DNA of 64,000 nt from Limnochorda sp. L945t (GCF_035593305.1 NZ_CP141615.1:2077722-2141721), one strand, 5' to 3'. Counted from the first letter of the stretch, positions 7,993 through 17,348 are shown. Numbers and translations are program-made. The notes: generated by a model not told the origin, from the letters alone.

Positions 7993-9345
7993 CTACGCCG
8001 GGCCGCCCCGGGTCACCTTTTGGACGAAGGTGTCGAGGTCCATGGCCGTCCACGCAACCTGCCCGGCGCCGGCATCGGTAGCGTCCACGAGAGAGGCTGC
8101 CGCCAGCGCCGGCTCGCCCTTCTCGCCCAAAGCCCCCTCCGGCAGGGGAGCAGCCACCCACTCGACCCCGGCTCGCCGCGCCTCCTGCAAGCTCTCCGGC
8201 AGCGGCCTCGCCAGCGGATCGAGCGCACACGAGATCCCCGATTGCCGCAACACGGCCGCCAGCTTCCACGCACCCGACGGCGGGCCCTGCTCGGGACCCT
8301 GCGGCCGGGTCCCCCGTACGATCCAGACCTGGGGGCCGCTGCGCTGCCTCGAGCGGCGGCCGGGCAGGGCATACAGGGTGTTGAGGACGCGGTCCAGGCT
8401 CACCGCGCATCCCGTCGCGGCAAGGGGCATGCCCAGCCGCCCGAGCAGCGTATCATACCGGCCGCCCGTGGCCAGCGACGCGCCGCCGTCCGGCGCGTAG
8501 ACCTCGAAGATGGCACCCGTGTAATAGTCGAGGTCCTTCACCATCCCCAGGTCGAAAGCCACGTGGTCTTCCAGACCCAACGCCCTCAGGTGCTCGAACA
8601 GTTCCAGGACGGACCGCAGCGCCGCCTGCCCTTCGCCGGCCGGGCACGCCCGGTACGCCGCCTCGACCACCTCGACGCCACCCCGGGCGTCGACCAGCGC
8701 CTCCAGGGCCCGGGCAACCGGCCGCGGCACGCCCGCTCCGGCAAGCGCCGCCTCGTATGCCACCAGATCGCGCCGCACGAGCGCCCGGCGGGCCGCCTGT
8801 GCGCTCTCCACCGGAAGTTGCTCCAGCAAGGCCTGCACGTACCCGGCGTGCCCCACCTCGACGTGGGGGTCGGGAATGCCCGCCTGCCGGCAGCTCTCCC
8901 ACGCCAGTGCCATGACCTCCGCGTCGGCCACCGGCCCCTGCGCACCCATGAGCTCCACACCGGCCTGTCCGAACTCCCGGGAGTCGTCGGGCCTGCGCCG
9001 GTCGTATCGGAAGACGCTGCCGACGTAGAACAGGCGGATCGGAAGGGGAGCCCCCCTCATCCGCCCCGCCACGAGGCGCGCCACCGCCGCCGTCCAGTCG
9101 GGCCGCAGCACCATCACCTGGCCGTCCCGGTCGACGAACCGGTAAGTCTGCCGCCCCGAAGGCTGGCCCCCGGCCTGCGCCACCACCTCGTAGAGTTCGA
9201 ACGTCGGGGTGATGACCTCCTCGTAGCCCCACAGCTCGAAGAGCGTTCGCAGTCGGGCCTCCAGTCGCCGGCGCTCCTGCGCCTGCGGGGGCAGGGCGTC
9301 GTAGGTGCCGGGGGGAGGATTCAACGAAAGACCCTGGCCGTTCAA
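7993..9345 (-). CDS. hisZ: ATP phosphoribosyltransferase regulatory subunit
   Basis: A histidyl-tRNA-synthetase-like protein that does not charge tRNA; it assembles with short HisG and carries histidine feedback control. It has class II synthetase-like blocks: motif 1 region GYEEVITPTFELYE, motif 2 region IRLFYVGSVFRYDRRR followed by DSREFGQAGVELMG, and the DYYTGAIFEVYAP and LATGGRYDTLLGRLG regions. It is 450 residues, slightly long. The start is TTG at 9345, five bases after the stop of the upstream sugar permease, whose last codons overlap the likely Shine-Dalgarno GAAGGGATGA. hisZ therefore seems to be read with the sugar transporter genes, which is unexpected. Confidence 0.93.
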   Translation of the reverse strand: MNGQGLSLNPPPGTYDALPPQAQERRRLEARLRTLFELWGYEEVITPTFELYEVVAQAGGQPSGRQTYRFVDRDGQVMVLRPDWTAAVARLVAGRMRGAPLPIRLFYVGSVFRYDRRRPDDSREFGQAGVELMGAQGPVADAEVMALAWESCRQAGIPDPHVEVGHAGYVQALLEQLPVESAQAARRALVRRDLVAYEAALAGAGVPRPVARALEALVDARGGVEVVEAAYRACPAGEGQAALRSVLELFEHLRALGLEDHVAFDLGMVKDLDYYTGAIFEVYAPDGGASLATGGRYDTLLGRLGMPLAATGCAVSLDRVLNTLYALPGRRSRQRSGPQVWIVRGTRPQGPEQGPPSGAWKLAAVLRQSGISCALDPLARPLPESLQEARRAGVEWVAAPLPEGALGEKGEPALAAASLVDATDAGAGQVAWTAMDLDTFVQKVTRGGPA

Positions 9346-9349
9346 CGTC

Positions 9350-10177
9350 TCATCCCTTCAAACCCGTCCGGATGATACCCTCGATGAACTGCCGCTGCAC
9401 CAGGAAGAAGAAGAGGAGCACCGGCGCCACCGCCATCGTCGAGGCGGCCATGGCCAGATTGGGCAGCGTGCCGTACTCCTGGAAGAAGGTCGCGACCCCC
9501 ACCTGGATGGGCCGCATCGTCTCCCGGTTGGTGACGATGAGGGGCCACAAGAACGCGTTCCAGCTCCCGATGAAGGTGAAGAGGCCTGCGGTCAGCACGG
9601 CAGGCCTGGCCAGCGGCACCAGGATCTGAGTGAGGAAGCGCCAGCGCGGGCAGCCGTCCACGGCCGCGGCGTCCTCGAGTTCCTGGGGAATGGTCTGGAA
9701 GAACTGGCGCAACAGGAAGATGGAGAACACGCTGATCATCCACGGCACCGTGAGCGCCAGGTACGTGTCGATCCAGCCGAGGCGCGACAGCACCAGGAAG
9801 TTGGGGACGAGCCGCAGCGGCTCGGGAATCATCATGGTGCCCAGGAAGAGCGCGAACAGCGGTTCACGCAAGTAGAAGTCGAGCCGGGCGAAGGCGTACG
9901 CCGCCATCGCCGAAACGACGAGCTGGCCGGCCGTCGTGACCACCGCCACCACCGCGCTGTTGAGGAAGTACCGGGCGAACGGCGCCGCCTGCCACGCCTC
10001 CACGTAGTTTCGCCAGCGCACGGGGTGCGGGACCCAGTGGATGGGCTGGGTGAAGACCTGGTCCGGCTCCTTGAGGGAGGTGACGAGCATCCACAGGAAG
10101 GGCACCGCGACCAGCACGGCGCCCGCCACCAGCGCCACCTGCACGGCGTATCGCACGAAGTCGTCACGGCGCTTCAC
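9350..10177 (-). CDS. Carbohydrate ABC transporter permease, MalG/UgpE type
   Basis: Inner-membrane subunit of a CUT1-family sugar importer, about 275 residues with six predicted membrane segments. The first is VALVAGAVLVAVPFLWMLV. The cytoplasmic EAA loop reads ELEDAAAVDGCPRWRFLTQI, the site that docks the ATPase. The GTG start at 10177 overlaps the stop of the partner permease as GTGA. No ATP-binding gene is present in this cluster, so a shared MsmX/UgpC-like ATPase encoded elsewhere would be needed. Confidence 0.9.
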   Translation of the reverse strand: MKRRDDFVRYAVQVALVAGAVLVAVPFLWMLVTSLKEPDQVFTQPIHWVPHPVRWRNYVEAWQAAPFARYFLNSAVVAVVTTAGQLVVSAMAAYAFARLDFYLREPLFALFLGTMMIPEPLRLVPNFLVLSRLGWIDTYLALTVPWMISVFSIFLLRQFFQTIPQELEDAAAVDGCPRWRFLTQILVPLARPAVLTAGLFTFIGSWNAFLWPLIVTNRETMRPIQVGVATFFQEYGTLPNLAMAASTMAVAPVLLFFFLVQRQFIEGIIRTGLKG

Positions 10178-11067
10178 TGGTAGTGCACCCGCGTCCCGAT
10201 GGTGCGCCGCTGCACCAGCGTCAGCACGAACAGGAAGACGAAGAGCACGTAGGCGATGGCCGAGGCGTACCCGAAGTCGAAGTACTCGAACGAGTGGCGG
10301 TACAGGTAGTAGACCAGCACCATGGTGCTGTCGAGGGGGCCACCCCTCGTCATGATGTAGACCGGCGAGAAGACCTGGAAAGCGCCGATGAGCGAGATGA
10401 TCAAGACGAAGTAGGTCGTCGGGGAGAGCAGCGGCCAGGTGACGTACCGGAACAGGCGCCAGCCCGACGCGCCGTCGATGGCCGCCTGCTCGTAGTACTC
10501 TCGGGAGATGTTTTGCAGCCCGGCCAGGAAGAGCACCGCCTGGTAGCCGAGCAGGTGCCACACCTGGGTGATCGCCACCGCCGGCATGGCGAGGCGCGGG
10601 TCGAGGAGCCATCGCTGGCGGGGCAACCCCACCAGGCGCAGGGCCTCGTTGAGCAACCCCCCGGCCTCCGGGTGAAAGACGTAAAACCAGACGATGGCCG
10701 CTGCGTTGGCCGCCGTGACGTACGGCAGGAAGTAAGCGGTGCGAAGCGCCCCGAGGCCCACGAGGGGCCGGTGGAGGGCCGAGGCGAGCAGCAGGGCGAG
10801 CGCCATGGTGGTCGGCACCGAAAGCAGCACGTAGTACGCCGTGTTGAGCCACGCCTGCCAGAAGTCGGGATCGCCCCGGAGCGCGAGGTAGTTGGCGAAG
10901 CCGACCCACTCCGGGGTGCCGATGATGTTCCATCGCAGCAGGCTCACGTAGAAGGAGTAGAAGACCGGCCCGATCTCGAACAGCCCCAGGAGCAGCAGCG
11001 CCGGCAACAAGAAGAAGAACGCCGCGACCGTGGCCCGTAACCTGGGAGAAGGACGGCGCCGCGCCAT
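10174..11067 (-). CDS. Carbohydrate ABC transporter permease, MalF/UgpA type
   Basis: Partner membrane subunit of the same CUT1 importer, about 297 residues. The N-terminal membrane helix is VAAFFFLLPALLLLGLFEIG, and the periplasmic/first-loop hallmark of UgpA-like permeases (SFYVSLLRWNIIGTPEWVGF) is present. The EAA loop is EQAAIDGASGWRLFRYVTWP. I choose the ATG at 11067 (MARRRPSPRLRATV), the normal N-terminus for the family. The frame stays open further upstream to 11214, but that part is arginine-rich noise. The 121 bases up to the binding-protein stop contain no other gene. Confidence 0.9.
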   Translation of the reverse strand: MARRRPSPRLRATVAAFFFLLPALLLLGLFEIGPVFYSFYVSLLRWNIIGTPEWVGFANYLALRGDPDFWQAWLNTAYYVLLSVPTTMALALLLASALHRPLVGLGALRTAYFLPYVTAANAAAIVWFYVFHPEAGGLLNEALRLVGLPRQRWLLDPRLAMPAVAITQVWHLLGYQAVLFLAGLQNISREYYEQAAIDGASGWRLFRYVTWPLLSPTTYFVLIISLIGAFQVFSPVYIMTRGGPLDSTMVLVYYLYRHSFEYFDFGYASAIAYVLFVFLFVLTLVQRRTIGTRVHYQ

Positions 11068-11188
11068 GACCGGCGCCCCGGCGACCACGTCAGGGCCGTG
11101 ACAGGAGCGCGCCCACCAGGCCGTCCTCGAAAGACGCGTCGTCGCCCCCCCTTGCTCCCGTCGAGGCTGTACGCGGGCAAGCGCCGGC

Positions 11189-12463
11189 CTAGCGACGCCG
11201 AGCGAGCTCCGCATCCGTCTTGCGAGCCGCCTCCTCCAGCGCCGCCTGAGGGGTCGCCTTCAACAAGAAGGCCTGCGCGACGGCGTCGGAGATGTAGTTG
11301 CGGATCCGGTTCCACTCCTGGATCGGAGGGTCGGTGACCGCGTACGGCAGCAGCACCAGCGCGGCGCCGTTGCGGGGATCCCGGCGCAAGTACTCCTGGA
11401 ACGCCGGAACCTTCATCGCGGACTGGCGAACCGGCAAGTAGAAGGTCTCCATCGACCAGCGGGCGGTCTGTTGCGGCTCCACCAGCCACTTCACGAACGT
11501 CCACGCCGCCTTCTGTTGCTCCGGCGTGGCCTTGCTGAAGATGACCAGGTCCGTGCCCGCGACCGGCGTCCGCCGGCTCGACCGCGTCGGCAGGGGCCCG
11601 ATCCCCCACTCGAACTTGTCGCCGACCGCCTGCTCCACGTACGGGCGGCCGGGAACGGAGGTGGCATAGGCCGCTACCTTGCCGGCCGCGAAGTCCTGCT
11701 CCATGTAGCCCTCGATGTAGTACGCCACCCGGTACTTGTGAAGCAGGTCGACCATGAACTGCAGCGCTTCCACTCCGGGCTTCTCGGCGAAGCGGGCTTT
11801 CTGGAAGTCCGGGCTCAGCCACTCCCCGCCGTTGGTCAGCAGGAAAAGGGCGAACTGGTCGACGTTGGGCCGCAGGCCGAAGCCGTGCCGGACGATCTCC
11901 CCGCCCCGCTTGAGAGTGGCCGCCCTGGAGACCTTGAGCAGCGCCTCCCAGTCGGCCGGAGCGCTCACCCCGAGCTCCTTGTAGAGGCTCGCGTTGTAAA
12001 AGAGCACGTAGATGCTCTTGTTGAACGGGATGCTCCAGAGCGTGCCGTCCCACCGGTTGGCCTCCAGGAACACCGGCCAGAAGTCGGCCAGCTCCTCCTT
12101 GCTCCAACCGTCCGGCCCCTTGACGAACGGATCCAGGGGCACGATGGCCTTCGCCTCGAGCAGTTGCTCGGTCCAGTTGCTGTACGACTGCGCCACGACC
12201 GGGGGTTGGCCGGCCGCCACCGATGCGAGAATCTTCTGCTGCAACTGCCCGTAGTTGCCCTGGTACTGGGCCACGACCTCCACGCCGGGATGGGCACGGT
12301 TGAACTCGTCGACGAGCGCCTTGATGGTCTCCCCCAGCGGCCCGCCCATGGCATGCCAGAAGGTGATGGTCGTCCGGGCCCCCGCGGCTGTCGCAGGGAC
12401 CGGCGCCAGCGCCACCACCAGCAGCGCTGCCACGATCCAGGCCCTGGTGCCGAGTGTGCGCAA
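11189..12463 (-). CDS. Extracellular sugar/glycerophosphate-binding protein, UgpB-like
   Basis: Solute-binding protein of the CUT1 importer. Residues about 1-27 form a Sec signal peptide (RTLGTRAWIVAALLVVALAP then ATAAG) without a lipobox cysteine. The mature N-terminus TITFWHAMGGPLGETIKALV and the following QYQGNYGQLQQKILASVAAG resemble glycerol-3-phosphate-binding UgpB, so a phosphorylated or polyol substrate is possible, but the family is too broad to be sure. The C-terminal region WNRIRNYISDAVAQAFL is typical. The start is TTG at 12463, preceded by AAAGGGGTGG seven bases away. It is first in the transporter-hisZ gene order. Confidence 0.88.
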   Translation of the reverse strand: MRTLGTRAWIVAALLVVALAPVPATAAGARTTITFWHAMGGPLGETIKALVDEFNRAHPGVEVVAQYQGNYGQLQQKILASVAAGQPPVVAQSYSNWTEQLLEAKAIVPLDPFVKGPDGWSKEELADFWPVFLEANRWDGTLWSIPFNKSIYVLFYNASLYKELGVSAPADWEALLKVSRAATLKRGGEIVRHGFGLRPNVDQFALFLLTNGGEWLSPDFQKARFAEKPGVEALQFMVDLLHKYRVAYYIEGYMEQDFAAGKVAAYATSVPGRPYVEQAVGDKFEWGIGPLPTRSSRRTPVAGTDLVIFSKATPEQQKAAWTFVKWLVEPQQTARWSMETFYLPVRQSAMKVPAFQEYLRRDPRNGAALVLLPYAVTDPPIQEWNRIRNYISDAVAQAFLLKATPQAALEEAARKTDAELARRR

Positions 12464-12537
12464 CGCTTGGCCACCCCTTTCCGACGGTGGGTTCGACGCG
12501 CCGGGAAAGGCCTCCTCGGAAGGAGCCCCGTGGATTC

Positions 12538-12555
12538 GTCAACAGGGGTGTTAAC
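12538..12555. promoter_or_regulatory. Operator-like dyad upstream of sugar transporter genes
   Basis: The 18-base sequence GTCAACAGGGGTGTTAAC has 7-base arms (GTCAACA and TGTTAAC) that are inverted repeats with one mismatch around a 4-base centre, in an otherwise G+C-rich gap of 131 bases between guaA and the binding-protein gene. The inner half TGTTAACA is itself a perfect palindrome. It resembles operators of LacI- or GntR-type sugar regulators and sits about 75 bases before the UgpB-like gene. No convincing -10 box was found beside it, so the call rests on symmetry only. Confidence 0.35.
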
Positions 12556-12594
12556 AATGCGTTGCAGGAGCTTTTCGAGCCGGGGCGAGGTCGC

Positions 12595-14187
12595 CTACTC
12601 CCATTCGATGGTCGCAGGCGGCTTGGCGCTCACGTCGTAGACCACCCGGGAGACCGTGGGCACCTCGTTGGTGATGCGGTGAGAGATCCGATCCAGCACC
12701 TCGTAGGGCAACCGTACCCAGTCGGCCGTCATGCCGTCGTCGCTTTGCACGCACCGCACGGCAATGACCGGCCCGTAATGGCGGGCATCTCCCTTGACCC
12801 CGACGCTCCAGGCACCGGTCCAGACGGCGAAGGCCTGCCAGACCTCTCCGGCCCACCCGGCCCTCTCCACCTCTTCCTGCACGATGGCGTCGCACGCCCG
12901 CACCGTCTCCAGGGCCTCGGCCGTCACCTCGCCGACCACCCTCACCGCCAGCCCCGGACCGGGGAACGGATGACGGTGCACGATGGCGTCGGGAAGCCCC
13001 AGCTCCCGGGCTACCCTGCGCACCTCGTCCTTGAAGAGGTACCGAAACGGCTCCACCAGCGTGAGCTGCATCTGCTCCGGCAGCCCGCCCACGTTGTGGT
13101 GCGACTTGATGGTGGCGGTGCGCCCGCCGCCCGACTCCACCACATCGGGGTAGAGCGTGCCCTGGACGAGGTAGCGCACGTCGGGGACGCCTCGGGCGCT
13201 TTCCTCGAAAACCCGAATGAACTCTCGGCCGATGATCCGCCGCTTCTCCTCGGGGTCCACGACGCCGGCCAGCTTGGTGAGGAAGCGCTGCCGGGCATCG
13301 ACGCGGGTCACGGGCACGCCGAGCCGCCCGCCGATCTCCCGCTCGACCGTCTCGGGCTCCCCCCGGCGCAGCAGGCCGTGATCCACGAAGATCGCCGTCA
13401 GCCGGTCGCCCAGCGCCCGGTGTGCCAGCACCGCCGCCGTCGACGAATCGACTCCGCCGCTCAAGGCCACCACCGCGCGCCCCCCGGTCACCTGCCGGCG
13501 AAGCTCGTCGACGGCGCGCTCCACGAAGGCGTGCATGTTCCACCCGCCACGCAGGCCCGCCAGGTCGTACAGGAAATGGCGCAGGAGCTCGGAGCCGAAG
13601 GGCGTGTGGGCCACCTCGGGGTGGAACTGCACCCCGAACCAGGGGCGCGACCCGTGCTCCATGGCCGCCACCGGCGAAAGCGGCGTCCGGGCCACCGTGC
13701 GGAAGCCGGGAGGCGGCCGTCGCACCAGGTCCCCGTGGCTCATCCAGCAGGTCATGCGCGCTCCCGGCGACCCGATCCCCTCGAACAGCCGCCCCGGCCT
13801 CCCGTCGTCGGCTGCCAGCACCTCGAGCTCCGCCCGTCCGAACTCCTGCCGCTCCCCCCGGCGCACCTCGCCGCCCAGGACATGCGCCATCAGCTGCATC
13901 CCGTAGCAGATACCCAAGACGGGTACGCCGGCTTCCCACACCGCGGGATCGGGCCGGGGCGCATCCTCGGCGTACACGCTGGAGGGCCCGCCCGAGAGGA
14001 TGATGGCCTGCGGCTTGCGGGACAGGATGGTCTGCGCCGGCGCGTCCCCCGGCAGCACCTCACAATACACGCCCAGCTCCCGCACCCTGCGGGCGATGAG
14101 CAGCGTGTACTGCGCCCCCAGGTCCAGCACCAGCACCCGTTCGGCGCCGGGCATACCGGCCGGGTCGACGGCGATGACCGGCCGCAT
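12595..14187 (-). CDS. guaA: GMP synthase (glutamine-hydrolysing)
   Basis: Converts XMP to GMP with ATP and glutamine. Residues about 15-205 are the class I amidotransferase, with the nucleophile in [16 protein letters not shown] and the His/Glu pair in [12 protein letters not shown]. Residues about 215-400 are the ATP pyrophosphatase with the P-loop [15 protein letters not shown], and the C-terminal dimerisation domain ends in the family-typical KPPATIEWE. The length of 530 residues is normal. The N-terminus carries about 15 residues ([16 protein letters not shown]) ahead of the first strand. The ATG at 14187 directly abuts the hpt stop, so hpt and guaA form a purine salvage/synthesis pair. 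Confidence 0.97.
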   Translation of the reverse strand: MRPVIAVDPAGMPGAERVLVLDLGAQYTLLIARRVRELGVYCEVLPGDAPAQTILSRKPQAIILSGGPSSVYAEDAPRPDPAVWEAGVPVLGICYGMQLMAHVLGGEVRRGERQEFGRAELEVLAADDGRPGRLFEGIGSPGARMTCWMSHGDLVRRPPPGFRTVARTPLSPVAAMEHGSRPWFGVQFHPEVAHTPFGSELLRHFLYDLAGLRGGWNMHAFVERAVDELRRQVTGGRAVVALSGGVDSSTAAVLAHRALGDRLTAIFVDHGLLRRGEPETVEREIGGRLGVPVTRVDARQRFLTKLAGVVDPEEKRRIIGREFIRVFEESARGVPDVRYLVQGTLYPDVVESGGGRTATIKSHHNVGGLPEQMQLTLVEPFRYLFKDEVRRVARELGLPDAIVHRHPFPGPGLAVRVVGEVTAEALETVRACDAIVQEEVERAGWAGEVWQAFAVWTGAWSVGVKGDARHYGPVIAVRCVQSDDGMTADWVRLPYEVLDRISHRITNEVPTVSRVVYDVSAKPPATIEWE

Positions 14188-14784
14188 TCAGCGCGAACCT
14201 CTCTGGACGGCCTCAGGGCTCAGGATGCCGATGAACGGCAGATTGCGGTAGTGCTCCGCGTAGTCCAGCCCGTACCCCACCACGAACCGGTTGGGAATCG
14301 AGAAGCCGACGTAGTCGAGGTGCACGGGGAGCTGCCGCTGCTCGCTCTTGTCGAGCAGCACGCACACCCGCAAGCTGGCCGGCTTGCGGGACTGGAGGTT
14401 GTCCAGCAGGTAGCGAAGGGTCAGCCCCGTGTCGACGATGTCCTCCACGATGATCACGTGGCGATCGGCGATGGGGTGGTCCAGGTCCTTGAGGATCCGC
14501 ACGACGCCGCTCGACTTGGTGCCCGCCCCGTAGCTCGAGATGGCCATGAAGTCGACGGTGGACGGGATCGAGACGGCCCGCAGCAGATCGGACAGAAAGA
14601 GGACGGCGCCCTTGAGGATCCCGACGAAGAGGGGATCCAGGTCCTTGTACTCGTGGGAGATCTGGTGGCCGAGCTCCTGCACCCGCTGCCGGATGCGCGC
14701 CTCCTCGAGCAGCACGGACTCGATATCGCCCAAAAGAGGGCTCGCCTCCGCCTCGAGTGAACGCATCCCGGCCCCGCCCCTCAC
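14188..14784 (-). CDS. hpt: Hypoxanthine-guanine phosphoribosyltransferase
   Basis: Purine salvage enzyme joining hypoxanthine or guanine to PRPP. The PRPP-binding motif [14 protein letters not shown] is intact, along with the N-terminal [16 protein letters not shown] and the C-terminal base-binding segment [20 protein letters not shown]. About 198 residues. The GTG at 14784 overlaps the moaC stop as GTGA; an in-frame ATG at 14766 is an alternative that fits homologue lengths better. It sits directly before guaA, matching the shared purine role. Confidence 0.95.
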   Translation of the reverse strand: MRGGAGMRSLEAEASPLLGDIESVLLEEARIRQRVQELGHQISHEYKDLDPLFVGILKGAVLFLSDLLRAVSIPSTVDFMAISSYGAGTKSSGVVRILKDLDHPIADRHVIIVEDIVDTGLTLRYLLDNLQSRKPASLRVCVLLDKSEQRQLPVHLDYVGFSIPNRFVVGYGLDYAEHYRNLPFIGILSPEAVQRGSR

Positions 14785-15263
14785 TCCACTGCCTTCCAGG
14801 CTCCGGAGCGGCCTCCCGACTTTTCCACCAGGTGGACGCCGGTAATCCGCATGCCGCGGTCCAGAGCCTTGGCCATATCATACACCGTGAGCGCGGCGAC
14901 ACAAACCGCCGTCAGCGCCTCCATTTCGACGCCGGTCACCCACCGCGCCTTCACCCGGGCCTCGACTTCCAGCGCCTGGCGCTCGGGCAGGGGCCTCAGG
15001 TGCACCTCCACGCCGCTCAACGGGATGGCGTGACAGAGCGGAATCAGCTCGGCGGTGCGCTTGGCGGCCATGGTGCCGGCGATGCGGGCCGCCGCCAGCA
15101 CGTCTCCTTTGGGCACGCGCCCCTGGGTGATGGCCTGGAGCGTCTCACCCCCCATCTCCACGTAGCCGCGCGCCACGGCCTCCCGCAAGGTGACGTCCTT
15201 GCCCGACACGTCCACCATGCGGGCCCGTCCCTGGTCGTCGAGGTGGGTGAGCTCTCCTTCCAT
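14781..15263 (-). CDS. moaC: Cyclic pyranopterin monophosphate synthase
   Basis: Molybdenum cofactor enzyme that forms cPMP from the MoaA product. Recognised by [18 protein letters not shown] near the N-terminus, [22 protein letters not shown] in the middle (the His of the PLCH block is catalytic) and [19 protein letters not shown] with [10 protein letters not shown] near the end. 160 residues is the normal length. It lies 13 bases after glnA and overlaps hpt. No other moa or moe gene is in the window, so its place between glnA and hpt is a mixed-function arrangement. Confidence 0.96.
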   Translation of the reverse strand: MEGELTHLDDQGRARMVDVSGKDVTLREAVARGYVEMGGETLQAITQGRVPKGDVLAAARIAGTMAAKRTAELIPLCHAIPLSGVEVHLRPLPERQALEVEARVKARWVTGVEMEALTAVCVAALTVYDMAKALDRGMRITGVHLVEKSGGRSGAWKAVE

Positions 15264-15276
15264 GAACCCCTCCGGC

Positions 15277-16605
15277 TCAGAAAGTGCCCAGGTACTGCTC
15301 GACTTCCCACCGGTGGACCTGGGTGCGGTACACGTCCCACTCGATGCGCTTGGCCTCCACGAACCGGGAGAAGACGTGCGAACCCAGCGTTTCGACGACG
15401 AGTTCGTCCTTGACCAGCTCGTTGACGGCCTCCTCGAGCGACCCCGGAAGGCTGCGGATGCCCGCTCGCTGCCGCTCCTCCGCCGTCATGTGGTAGATGT
15501 TCTTGTTGTGCGACTCGGGCGGCGACAGCCTGCGCCGCACGCCGTCGAGCCCCGCCGCGATGATGACCGCGAAGGCCAGGTACGGGTTGGCCGAGGGGTC
15601 GGGGCTGCGCAACTCCACCCGGGTCGATCGGCCCCGGCCGGAGGGCACCCGCACCAGGGCGCTGCGGTTTTGCGCGGACCACGAGATGTACACCGGCGCC
15701 TCGTAGCCCGGCACGAGCCGCTTGTACGAGTTGACCAGCGGGTTGGTCACCGCCGTGAAGGCCCGGGCGTGCTCGAGCAGCCCGGCCACGAAGTGCAGCG
15801 CGACGCTGGAGAGCTGGTACGGGCCGGCCGGCTCGTAAAACGCGTTTTCGCCGTCCCGGAACAGCGAGAGGTGGGTGTGCATCCCCGAGCCCGCCACCCC
15901 GTAGATCGGCTTGGGCATGAACGTCGCGTGGAGCCCGCGGCGCGCTGCCACCGTCCGGGTCACGACCTTGAGGGTGGCCACCCGGTCGGCGGTGACCAGG
16001 GCGTCGTCGTACCTGAAGTCGATCTCGTGCTGGCCCGGAGCCACCTCGTGGTGGCTCGCCTCCACGTCGAAGCCCATGGACTCCAGTGCCAGGACGATCT
16101 CCTGCCGGGCCGCCTCCCCCTGGTCGACCGGGCCGAGGTCGAAGTACCCGGCCTCGTCGTGAGTCTGGGTGGTCGGCTTGCCGTCGGGATCGCGCCGGAA
16201 CAGGAAAAACTCGCACTCCGGCCCCAGCATCACCCGGAAGCCCATGTCGGCAGCCTGCTGCAGGACGCGCTTGAGGACCATCCGCGGATCGCCCTCGAAG
16301 GGCTCCCCGTCGGAACGGACCACGTCGCAGATGAGCCGGGCCGCCCGGGCCTCGCCCGTCAGCCCCGGAAACAGGCAGTAGGTGGAGGGGTCGGGCCGCA
16401 ACCGCATGTCCGACTCTTCGATCCGGGTGAACCCCTCGATCGACGACCCGTCGAACATGATCCCCTCCTCCAGCGCGCGCTCGAGCTGGCGAACGGGGAT
16501 CGCCACGTTCTTGACCACGCCCAGGATGTCGGTGAACTGCAGGCGGACGAACTCGACGGCATCTTCCCGTGCGCGACGAATCACCGCGGCCGATGCATCA
16601 TCCAT
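15277..16605 (-). CDS. glnA: Glutamine synthetase, type I
   Basis: Makes glutamine from glutamate and ammonia. The length of 442 residues and the sequence match the GSI-alpha form found in Bacillota, which is feedback-inhibited rather than adenylylated. Visible signatures are [18 protein letters not shown] near residue 55, [28 protein letters not shown] (metal and ammonium site), [26 protein letters not shown] and the ATP-binding [16 protein letters not shown]. The start ATG at 16605 has a good ribosome binding site (GAGCTCGAGGAGCC). It follows glnR by 87 bases and is very likely regulated by it; the C-terminus is the usual VEQYLGTF. Confidence 0.97.
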   Translation of the reverse strand: MDDASAAVIRRAREDAVEFVRLQFTDILGVVKNVAIPVRQLERALEEGIMFDGSSIEGFTRIEESDMRLRPDPSTYCLFPGLTGEARAARLICDVVRSDGEPFEGDPRMVLKRVLQQAADMGFRVMLGPECEFFLFRRDPDGKPTTQTHDEAGYFDLGPVDQGEAARQEIVLALESMGFDVEASHHEVAPGQHEIDFRYDDALVTADRVATLKVVTRTVAARRGLHATFMPKPIYGVAGSGMHTHLSLFRDGENAFYEPAGPYQLSSVALHFVAGLLEHARAFTAVTNPLVNSYKRLVPGYEAPVYISWSAQNRSALVRVPSGRGRSTRVELRSPDPSANPYLAFAVIIAAGLDGVRRRLSPPESHNKNIYHMTAEERQRAGIRSLPGSLEEAVNELVKDELVVETLGSHVFSRFVEAKRIEWDVYRTQVHRWEVEQYLGTF

Positions 16606-16692
16606 GGCTCCTCGAGCTCCCTTTCGCCCATGCGTGGGTGCATGTGCAGCGGTGTACGCCGCGCTCGCCGCGGTTCCTGCACCTTTTCGCCA

Positions 16693-17184
16693 TTACTGCT
16701 GACGTTGCTCTTCCAGCCAGCGGACCAGTTCGTCCTGATGATCGACCGGAAACAGCGACGTCAGCCTGCGCCCCCGGGCCTGGCGGAAAATGGACGGATG
16801 GGTAACGTCTCCGCCGGGTCCCGCAGCGGGACCTCCGACGGCTGCCTCGCCGGCGAGCTCCTGCCCGCCGGGGCCCGGCGCTGCAGGACCGGCCTCGTGG
16901 GCCGCCGGCGTAGCGCCCGGCGCCGGCGCCGGCGCCGCCGCCCCGCCCTGGGAAGCCAGGTAGGCCCGGACGCCCTCCACGTTGAGCCCCTGGGCCATCA
17001 AGCTCTTGACCTGGCGCAAGCGCTCCACGTCCACCGGGGAGAAGAGGCGTCGGTTGCCCCGGGTGCGGCTGGGGGCAAGGAGCCCCTCCTTCTCGTAGTA
17101 GCGGATCTGGCGCGCGCTCAGGCCCGTCAGGCGCTCCACGACCCCGATGGGATAGACCGGCACGGTCGGCTCCACTCCAGGCAT
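16693..17184 (-). CDS. glnR: MerR-family nitrogen regulator GlnR
   Basis: Transcription factor that senses feedback-inhibited glutamine synthetase and represses glnRA. The N-terminal winged-helix domain reads VYPIGVVERLTGLSARQIRY then YEKEGLLAPSRTRGNRRLFS, close to Bacillus GlnR. The middle is an Ala/Pro/Gly-rich linker of about 50 residues, longer than in Bacillus. The C-terminal FRQARGRRLTSLFP corresponds to the glutamine-synthetase-sensing tail (FRQGDMSRFFH in B. subtilis). I place the start at ATG 17184 (MPGVEPTVPVYPIG); the frame opens at 17247 but the extra residues are unlike the family. The position directly before glnA supports the call. Confidence 0.92.
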   Translation of the reverse strand: MPGVEPTVPVYPIGVVERLTGLSARQIRYYEKEGLLAPSRTRGNRRLFSPVDVERLRQVKSLMAQGLNVEGVRAYLASQGGAAAPAPAPGATPAAHEAGPAAPGPGGQELAGEAAVGGPAAGPGGDVTHPSIFRQARGRRLTSLFPVDHQDELVRWLEEQRQQ

Positions 17185-17295
17185 GGTCGGCACACACCCC
17201 CTCGTCCCATCGACGGCCGGATGCCCCGGAGGGTCCTCCTGGCCCATTGCACAAGGGCCGGTAGCTCTATGGAAGCGACACCCCTTTTTACTCTT

Positions 17296-17324
17296 ATCAT
17301 ATCCGGCCCGTGCCGGGCCAACAA
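17296..17324 (-). promoter_or_regulatory. glnR-glnA promoter
   Basis: On the minus strand TTGTTG (17324-17319), exactly 17 bases, then TATGAT (17301-17296) form a well-spaced sigma-A promoter about 110 bases before the glnR ATG. The spacer contains a perfect dyad, GGCCCG at 17305-17310 and CGGGCC at 17314-17319, around TGC. MerR-family proteins bind between -35 and -10, so this may be an operator, although GlnR boxes normally have the TGTNA-N7-TNACA form. Confidence 0.65.
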
Positions 17325-17331
17325 GGCAGGA

Positions 17332-17348
17332 TGTCAGGACATCTAACG
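17332..17348. promoter_or_regulatory. GlnR-box-like site
   Basis: The plus-strand sequence TGTCAGGACATCTAACG fits the known GlnR/TnrA box TGTNA-N7-TNACA at every fixed position except the last (G in place of A). It sits immediately upstream of the -35 of the glnR promoter and overlaps the stop codon of alr. Position and pattern both suggest autoregulation of glnRA. Confidence 0.5.

Noticed and set aside
12454-14760. 768-codon plus-strand open frame opposite guaA and hpt
   Set aside because: It is a mirror frame of G+C-rich coding DNA: composition is His/Arg/Pro-rich, no family motif is seen, and the opposite strand encodes clear GMP synthase and hypoxanthine phosphoribosyltransferase.
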